Shown here piece after piece: positions 57,273-64,000 of a stretch of DNA of 64,000 bases. Source of the stretch: Torymus aiolomorphi (Eukaryota; Arthropoda; Insecta; Hymenoptera; Torymidae); contig CM070873.1 of assembly GCA_036365515.1 (NCBI GenBank), positions 171,059,104-171,123,103 on the forward strand, read 5' to 3'. The notes beneath the pieces were generated by a model, which was not told the origin of the DNA, searched no databases, and saw nothing but the letters and a program-made list of their open reading frames with translations. How positions within the stretch are numbered: position 1 is the first letter of the stretch; each line of letters begins with the position of its first letter. A program made the position numbers and the translations under genes.

Positions 57273-57447
57273 AGAGGGCGAAGCACCGAAGAGTTTTTTT
57301 TTATGTTTTTTTTAAATAAAAATTTAAAAGAAAGAAACGGGGAATTCAATCCTTCCTCCTAAACCTCACCACCATACTTATAGGTACGACGACGGCCATG
57401 GATGGCAGAGCTGCTCACAGGTCCCCTAGCAGCGTCTGGCGGGCAGG
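57273..57447 (+). other. 3' untranslated part before the 3' LTR
   Basis: It includes T- and A-rich sequence, a purine-rich AAAAGAAAGAAACGGGGAA near 57326 and GGCGGGCAGG just before the LTR. Either could be the polypurine tract; the one next to the LTR is preferred by position. Confidence 0.45.
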
Positions 57448-58543
57448 TGTAACGCGTGCGCGAGTTAGGTAATTCGAGATTCGAATTACCCGCGCCGAGC
57501 AGGCATGCTCACTGGTGGCGCGAGTGCGCGAGCATTCCGGCCGGATTAAAGCGGTCTCGCGACGCCTCATATGCCCGTCGCGTACCCGCGATGCTGGTAC
57601 GACTTTATGCGAGTCACAGCAGCCATCTTCGTGTCTGCCATCGCAACGGGAACTTCTCTCCCGTGTATCTCGAAAGTTTGTTATATTCGTGCCGTCTAGT
57701 TTTTTTATATATAACCTTACCGCTAGTGACATGGAGGCGCAGACTAGGGTGCGAGTAAGGGAGAGAGAGAGAGAGAGAGAGAGAGCGATACCGCGCCGCA
57801 TGTGCCAATAGTAGCACGAGAGACAGCGAGCGAGGAGCCGGAAGCCAGTCCGCCTGCCTGTCGACCCGATACAGCGAGTACCAGAGAGAGGGAGACGCAG
57901 CGCGCAACTACTGTGCGAGCGAGAGAGAGCGAGAGAGTCGAGTGCACCGGCTGCTCCTTCTAAAAGTAAGTCTTATACTCTCATCTCTCGCGTTAAATGT
58001 AAAGGTTTGCACTGAAATCGCCCCGTGTAAACTTTCTGTACCGTGTACGTGCGGGTGTCTGTCAACCCACCGTACTTTAACACCGCGCGCAAGAGTAGCA
58101 GCTTTGCCACGCGCCGTATCGTTTGCGCGTCTAAATATTAACTGCCGCGCGCGAAGTAACTCATTGTTTTAATCAGCACATGCGTTGTGCTTGTATTTAT
58201 TAGTGATTGTAATAGACTGTGATATCTAGTTACTCGTCGCGTTGTTCATTACAACCTGTCTGTCCTTCTCCCGGATACCGCCGCCTCCGCGGGAAAACGA
58301 CTCCGCCGGTCATTTTCATATCTCAGCGTAGCGGCCGCGCACTTCATTCTTCGCGCGCGCTTTTTACTGAGCGATCCAGTTAGTTGGAAAGCGAAGTTCA
58401 CGTGCGATCTTCGCGTTGTTTTCGGGATTCCTGGAGCAGATCCTCGGGCCAGTCATTTTAGTCTGATACCCGCGGCACCGTATTCTAGGGCATCGTTGGC
58501 CTGTGGCTTTTTAGGATTTTCCCCCACTAGCCATCCCGTTACA
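57448..58543 (+). repeat. 3' LTR, complete
   Basis: It begins TGTAACG and ends CGTTACA, a terminal inverted pair. It carries (GA)n at about 57759-57786, the splice-donor-like AAAAGTAAGT and the hairpin region with two changes from the 5' LTR. The GA tracts recall GAGA-factor sites of insect promoters. Confidence 0.9.
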
Positions 58544-58789
58544 AGAGCTATACGCATCGCGCGACAGCGCGTGCCCGAAAAATGTATTTTGAACGTCTTC
58601 ATCAGATTATATACACAGCCGTGTAAACATTCAATTAATTAAAACTGGTAGATTGAGGCATCATCCTACGATCGGATGATGTTGCAATCGCGAGTGTTAT
58701 TTAAGTATACTTTTATTTAAAAATTCTCGGAATCAATAGATTATGACCAAAAAGAAAAAATAAAGGAAAAATTTTGATTTGATATCACA
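58544..58789 (-). repeat. Partial LTR of the env-bearing element
   Basis: On the minus strand the purine tract GCAGGGAGG is followed at 58789 by TGTGATATC, a plausible LTR start. The LTR runs into the 3' end of the gypsy element at 58543, so its own end is not visible. Confidence 0.55.
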
Positions 58790-58799
58790 CCTCCCTGCT
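58790..58799 (-). promoter_or_regulatory. Polypurine tract
   Basis: On the minus strand AGCAGGGAGG lies directly before the proposed LTR start. Such tracts prime plus-strand DNA synthesis in LTR elements. Confidence 0.55.
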
Positions 58800-59320
58800 T
58801 AGAAAGGTTCATCGTCCTCGATAGATTTAAGGGAATATTTTAATGGATTTCGAGAAATCTTTCACAATAAAAATGTACTAAACTAGCTTTAAAGTAGACT
58901 TGCAGATAGGGAATATAGTAGTAATTAGGTAGTTATTATCATTAAATAATTATTGCGGTGGTTACAGGTTCTTGACGGTGATTATTTGGTGAGAGTTAAG
59001 CAGTTGGCTAGTCGGACCATGTCTTCGGGGTAGAAGAGATTTCTTAACTCTAGATAGATGGCAAAGTGCAGTGGCGGATTGATGTATCCGGTCTAGAAAA
59101 TCAGAAGTTTCCTTGGAGTTCCATAGGGCGTTGCTGACAATGGTTGCATGGGTACTTCAAAGTCATAATTCGGGGGTTTTGATGATGACAGTCGATAAAG
59201 GCTAGTGAGAGCCCAAAGAGTTCTAGGATTGCCATTTTGTTCTCTGTATTGACCATCTGCAATGATTATGGTAAAATGATTCTACAAGACAAAGTGGTAA
59301 TGTTAAACACTAGACAAAAT
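58800..59320. other. Non-coding region between env stop and polypurine tract
   Basis: No gene is seen. It would be the 3' untranslated part of the env-bearing element. Confidence 0.4.
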
Positions 59321-61538
59321 CTACGGAAGGATAGAAGACCTATAAGTATGGATAAGTAGGGAAGGAAGTTGGTAGTCCCCCTTCTTTCTCTTTTTTTTGA
59401 CAGCTTTGTCTCCCTCGAACTCAGTTTCTTCTATTTCTACGACCAAGTAGTATTCGCTTAGACCATCTATCTGGTGTGGTTCTAAGGCATCAAAGATTTG
59501 ATTTTCTTCTTCCGGTGTGATGTACACTGGATATCTGTCTCGATGATCAGTGAAGGTGCGTGGAGAAGGTTGAGTCCGAAGCTTGTGACATTGATTGCAT
59601 CTGGCGGTGGTGTTAGTGTTGGAGGGCCAGCGTAGATGACATGGTATTCAACCATACATAAATTCTAGTCACTTGAGGAGAATAAGCTGATCGTCGATTA
59701 AATTTTGGTTTATCTGGAAGAAGATCCGGGAGAAGAGTTAATGTTAGCATTCTTTTCCTGGATGCTGTGAACGTCAAGGTTAAACCTGATAGAACTTGGG
59801 GTAAGGAGTGCAGAGGTGGAGAGTTGATTTTGGGAAAAATCGAAAGTTATAGAAGGCGAATAGGGGTCTGTCTTGGGAGAAGGTGGAAGGTGTACGTTGG
59901 TTCATCAGGTATCATCCGTAGAGAAGTCTGCGTTTTCCTTGTCCTATATGTCGTATCTATTTGTGGGTATTGATGATGGGTGGTTGTGTCGACATCATCT
60001 ATAACTGCATATGTTACGACGTCGTTAAAATGGATCACTTGCCGTTTGTAGATGAAGTGCGTGATTATTGCTGATCCGATTACGCTAATTCCTATGGATA
60101 ATGGTCATATCCAATATAATATTAGAATGAGATTATCAGTCGGTCCAGTCCCAGGTTGATGTCTTCATTAATTCTTGAGGTCTTCATGGATGTTTGTTGG
60201 GTCCGTATTAGGTTGATGGGAGCATAAAAGGAATAAACGTATCCCAATTTCTGGTTGCTATTTCTTGGTTTAAGGATGGTGTTGTGGCTAACAGCCATGC
60301 TACTTTTTGCAAGTTTTATTATGCCGGTGCTGGTGATTTTTACCTTTTCTGTATAATCAGGATGGCAATGGATCATTAATTCGTCGGCTGCATATGCGGA
60401 GTATATCCATTCGTTGCTGTCTGGGAGGTAAGTCCATTCGATTGTGCCGTGATTTTTATTTCCTATGTTGTAGGTTGTGAGGTTTAGTTCCGTTGAGTCC
60501 CTGAGAAGTTGTACTTCGCAAGAGGTCGATTGCAGTGTGGCTGGAGGCAGGCAGTACCATTTACCGGGTCCTTCTATGCAATCATGAAGGTCTTCGTTCG
60601 AGAGGAAGGTGTGGTTGTGTTATCCTTGGACGATCATTATTTATTCCTTTGGTGGTCTGATAAGGCCCGAGCTTAAATTTCCTTAAGGTATTGCAATAGG
60701 GTGCATTCTATACAGGTGGTAGTAATTCATCGAGTATAGGGAAAAATTTAAATTGATGATGATTTTTATGTCCTTCCTACCTACGGTGGTGGAGATAAGT
60801 TGCCCGATTTCTTCTGTTGTTGATCCTGCGGTCAGGATTTTACTGTCCGGATGTCGATGGTTGATGTGGTTCACAGCTTGTTCCAAAGTTTTGGCGTCGA
60901 GGAGGTATGGACTGGCGTATCCCTTCAGGGCACTTCGAAGTATGCGAATAGTGTCTTCATAGGCTTAGGATAGAAGTCCATAAGATCTTCGATGGACATA
61001 GTCCACGTTTGGACTGCCTTGAAGAAGTATGTGGCATTATTTTTGCCGGGTATACGAGCTTCATAAGTGGCGGCATCGAAATGAGTAATAACTTCCTTCT
61101 GGAGGTTTACTATTTGGGTTTCTCTCTTAAAGGTTGGGAGAGAATCCACAGAGTGTAGAGATTTCACTATTCATATCGAAGTTGGTGGTTTCTGGTAGCA
61201 AATAATCTATTGATTTGAATCGGTTCCGAATCTAATTTCCTGAATAAAGATTTGGAACGCATTAACTGTGTTTCACAATCTATTGATGAGCCTGGACATT
61301 CCTTTTGTATATCTGTTATCTGGGTATAGTAAGAAGTGTGTGGCTGAATTGTCTTGAGATTAGTGGTGATCGTGAGTTTCCAATGATCAATTTTGGTATG
61401 TATTGGAGTGATGTATTCGAAGTAGATTCCTGGAAGATATTCGTTGAACTCTTGGAGGGTATAGGGAGGGGCAGAGGATACTACGTTCTTCATTGCTAAT
61501 ACTACTGCTACGATAATAATTTCTACAGGAGCGTACAT
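59321..61538 (-). pseudogene. env: env-like glycoprotein gene 2, broken
   Basis: The first piece (61538-61167) has a signal peptide (VEIIIVAVVLA) and then LPGIYFEYITPIHTKID, typical of the start of insect errantivirus Env. Further pieces (61167-60925, 60886-60683, 60376-60122) have Env-like ectodomain character. A membrane segment near 60050-60120 (SIGISVIGSAIITHFIY) is followed by a charged tail that ends at 59321. Several stops and frameshifts separate the pieces. Env proteins mediate membrane fusion; this copy is not translatable as one protein. Confidence 0.65.
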
Positions 61539-61539
61539 C

Positions 61540-61818
61540 TATAGGAAAAGTATAATACCTACATAAGTTACTTATTACTATTACAATACTATTTGCGCAT
61601 GCATATTGCTTAATATAAGGGCAAACGTAAATGAATGCAGATGGCATTCGTTGACATTTGTTAAAATTTGAATTGATACATATATATCTCTTTTTATTTT
61701 TTTTTATATTATTATTTTTTTCATTTAGTAAATTAGTTTGTTAGTTAATTAATTATTAGTATTTATTAGTTATTAAGGATCATCACCTATAAGCGTTAGT
61801 TATTTTCCCATTAGTAGT
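61540..61818. other. AT-rich spacer between the two env-like genes
   Basis: The plus strand has long T runs near 61690-61730. A similar T run precedes gene 1 (63868-63891), so the two genes have similar upstream sequence on the minus strand. No coding sequence is present. Confidence 0.45.
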
Positions 61819-63746
61819 TTATGAAGATTTATTAATATTATTGGTTTTTGGTTCTGAGTCGATAGATGCACATGATTGTAAAAGTTCATCGAATGAGGGT
61901 AAAGGTTTTAGTTCGGGGAGGCGAAGAGTGGTAGGCGGGCTGAGTTGATACTTGTGAGATGAATCAAAAGACACAGTTTTAGGCTTTAATTCAGTCTGCG
62001 TGGCGATGGTAGCGGTTTTGGTAGGTGAAGTGTCACTTTTGTCCAATGTATCTAGTACCGTGTATGTATGGAGCGAGTCGGACGACGTGGCTGAATATAT
62101 GGTGTATTTGACATGAATAAAGAAGATAATGTATGAGCTAACGATTAGTAGGAGAATGACAATGAGTGTGTAAAGTACGATTCGAATGGTCGTGATGTTG
62201 CTTTGTGTGGTCTCCAGTTGTGTTGCGGTTGGCACTCTTAGTTGTATATTAGATTTAGATCCGTTTGGAGGATTCCAAATTCGTGGAGTGATAGTTTCGA
62301 TGGTGGTTGTTGGCTGCATCTTACTTCAATCTTTTCGATATGTGGCGCGGAGAATAGACATTCGTTGGTTACTTCAAGGTGTGTCCACTGTGTCTGCGTT
62401 TGTATTCTGTCCCGGATGTTGCAGAGATACCAATTGATTATTGTTGGATTTTGTAATATTTAAGACTCACATGTGGCTGTGGTATGAAGTGGTATCGGTT
62501 GGTTGCAGTAAATAGTTTAGTCTTGTTGAAGACACTTTTCTATTGTCTTTAGTAAGATATGTTAGGTTTCGTTTCAATTTTGGGCTATGAAATGGTTTAT
62601 AGTCTCAATGGTTGCTGATACTTTATTTCCTTGAGGTGCAAGTACTTGATATATGCGATAAAGTTGAAATTCGGCGGCGGAGTATAGCAAAATTTTGATT
62701 TTGAAGTGATTATATCCTTGCTTTTGAAGATATCCATGTCGGCAACCTTCTTGAAGTGTGATGAGTGGATGTTTATATTTGGAAGTTTCGCGTTCGGTTT
62801 CTGTTCGATTATTAATTTCTTCAGATTTGTTACGAAGTTGGAAGGTATTAGTTGGAGACCAATTCTCTTATCTAAGAATGATTTCATAACTTCGACTATC
62901 GCTGCGCATGCTTCAGTTTGTGCGTCGAAAGAAGCTTCTATTAGGTTCCATTGTATGTGCACACTGGAGCTAGGGTGTCGATTGTCCATTTCCGTAGTTC
63001 CTGAATAATCGTCGCTCAATCCATTGTCAATATTATAAGCTTCTCTATTGTGTTGGTGGGGCGGAATAGGTTCCTTAAGGTGATGTGAAACCCTAATTTC
63101 AATATTTTTTAAATCAAAATTCAAACGTTTATTTGGAAAAAGACGGTTGTCAAGCACTCCGTACACGTAAACACTATATTAAGGAATTTTTTGAGTGATT
63201 TTATTAGCATTTTCGTTAGCTATGCTCGTTTGAAAAGTAGGTCAAATGCAGATTCCTACTTACCGACAGTACGGTTTTTATTTAATTAAATAAATTCTCA
63301 TCATTTTTTTGGAAAAACACGTTTGTCAAGTGCTCGGGATATGTAAATACTATACTCACAATTTTTTTTGGATGATTCTATTGGTATTTTCGTGAGAAGT
63401 ACTCGTTTGAAAAATAACGTCGGTACTCACATCCCCGTAAGGTTGAAGATTTGTTTTAGTATTCTGATGACTGATGTATATTTTCTTTTAAGTATGGTCG
63501 TCTTGGTTTCGCATTGTATATCATCCGCACAAGTAAGAGCTATACGTAAGATATGATCGTATGTGATGTGTGTGTCTATTTATTTATGTTCTAAAGGTTG
63601 ATTTCGGTGATAACGGTGTAGAGATTTGTTTGTAATGACAAGTTACCTATGTAGTCGAAGTATAGGCTAGGGTTTTTGGGTAGTAACGTGATTTGTGGGT
63701 GAGCCATAACAGTTGTTATGTGAAACAGGAAGAGTAGAGAGATCAT
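61819..63746 (-). pseudogene. env: env-like glycoprotein gene 1, interrupted by a repeat
   Basis: An ATG at 63746 starts a short hydrophobic signal peptide (ISLLFLFHITTVMA) and then NPSLYFDYIGNLSL, of the same type as the start of gene 2. A dispersed repeat (63085-63435) is inserted after about 80 codons. The frame continues from about 63090 to 62597, then in another frame to a membrane segment (VLYTLIVILLLIVSSYIIFF, about 62115-62180) and a cytoplasmic tail ending at 61819. Without the repeat it would be about 525 codons, a usual Env length. Confidence 0.6.
63085..63435. repeat. Dispersed two-unit repeat inside env-like gene 1
   Basis: It has the same structure as 17560-17910: two units with TTTGGAAAAA, CACTCCGTACAC or its variant, and TAAATACTATACTCA. 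Its insertion in a formerly coding region suggests it is a mobile repeat. Confidence 0.7.
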
Positions 63747-63867
63747 GTCTTTCTGTAAGCAAAAAAAAAAATGAGAATCGTCTAAATATTATTACGGTGA
63801 TTTATATGTACTGAGGTATTACTTATAATTCATAAATCTTTAAAGTATTTATGCACCACATCCTATT

Positions 63868-63891
63868 ATTTTTTTTTTTTTTTTTTTTTTT
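63868..63891. repeat. Poly(T) tract
   Basis: A run of T with no other base lies upstream of env-like gene 1. Confidence 0.85.
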
Positions 63892-63892
63892 T

Positions 63893-64000
63893 AGTTATCG
63901 TTTTCTTCTGAGTGGTCTGGAGCTTGTTCGATTCCGTCGACGTCTTTTAGACCGGAGAAGGTACGAAGTGCATGAGGTGGATGCTCGGTTATGTTTATTG
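63893..64000 (-). CDS. C-terminal end of an upstream ORF, probably pol
   Basis: A minus-strand frame enters from the right edge and ends at TAA near 63893 after an acidic tail (GIEQAPDHSEENDN). By position it should be the end of pol in the env-bearing element. The rest is outside the window. Confidence 0.45.

Larger units (their letters stand above)
45851..58543 (+). mobile_element. Ty3/gypsy-type LTR retrotransposon with nested insertion, 12.7 kb
   Basis: Two LTRs in direct orientation, a Lys-type primer-binding site, gag, protease, RT/RNase H, integrase and a third ORF appear in gypsy order. The LTRs differ at many positions and both gag and pol have several stops, which points to an old insertion. 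A 3.2-kb DNA transposon interrupts the leader. A five-base target duplication cannot be tested because the 5' LTR is truncated. Confidence 0.9.
58544..64000 (-). mobile_element. 3' part of an errantivirus-like LTR element, minus strand
   Basis: Reading from the right edge there is the end of an ORF, two env-like genes in tandem, a purine tract and the start of an LTR. The 5' half lies outside the window. Frames are broken and a dispersed repeat is inserted. The class is inferred from the env-like proteins, not from pol. Confidence 0.65.

Overview
This window reads as an AT-rich insect nuclear genome, probably hymenopteran, and almost everything recognisable is transposon-derived. The support is indirect: transposases with the DUF4817-type N-terminus, Helitrons, a Penelope-like element, insect-style Ty3/gypsy LTR elements and an env-bearing retrovirus-like element, all common in insects. 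No intact conserved host gene, rRNA, functional tRNA or CRISPR array was found. Most coding pieces are broken by stops or frameshifts, so this looks like an old, repeatedly invaded intergenic or heterochromatic region.

Left part (1-20 kb). A minus-strand frame encoding ten CCHC zinc knuckles (330-2534) is followed by AT-rich DNA, a TA-flanked MITE containing a tRNA-like sequence (6213-6979), several foldback elements, and a GAAGCTTCC-rich repeat array. That array is split by a 5-kb element with about 800-bp terminal inverted repeats and a TATA duplication (13806-18811). A second long-TIR element with a 12-bp minisatellite core (15001-16949) sits inside it.

Middle (20-45 kb). There are Helitron fragments, a decayed Helitron on the minus strand (about 22970-26785), a decayed piggyBac (28844-30488), and a truncated copy of a TIR element. 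A Penelope-like element (31890-33990, minus) has RT and GIY-YIG domains and a hammerhead-like motif downstream. A second Helitron (about 34440-40980, plus) carries a C48-like cysteine protease. A 299-bp palindrome with the hammerhead-like motif in each arm follows, then the full-length relative of the truncated TIR element (41390-44700).

Right part (45-64 kb). A 12.7-kb Ty3/gypsy element (45851-58543) has a truncated 5' LTR, a Lys-type primer-binding site, broken gag and pol with most of the RT deleted, a third coiled-coil ORF, and a complete 3' LTR. Its leader is interrupted by a 3.2-kb IS630/Tc1/mariner-group transposon whose ends are tandem-repeat TIRs rich in AGGTCA half-sites; the transposase ORF is intact. 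To its right lies the 3' part of a minus-strand errantivirus-like element with two env-like genes in tandem.

The layout is a record of nested insertions rather than of genes acting together. The 354-aa transposase is the only enzyme that looks intact. The nonautonomous elements probably depend on transposases encoded elsewhere.
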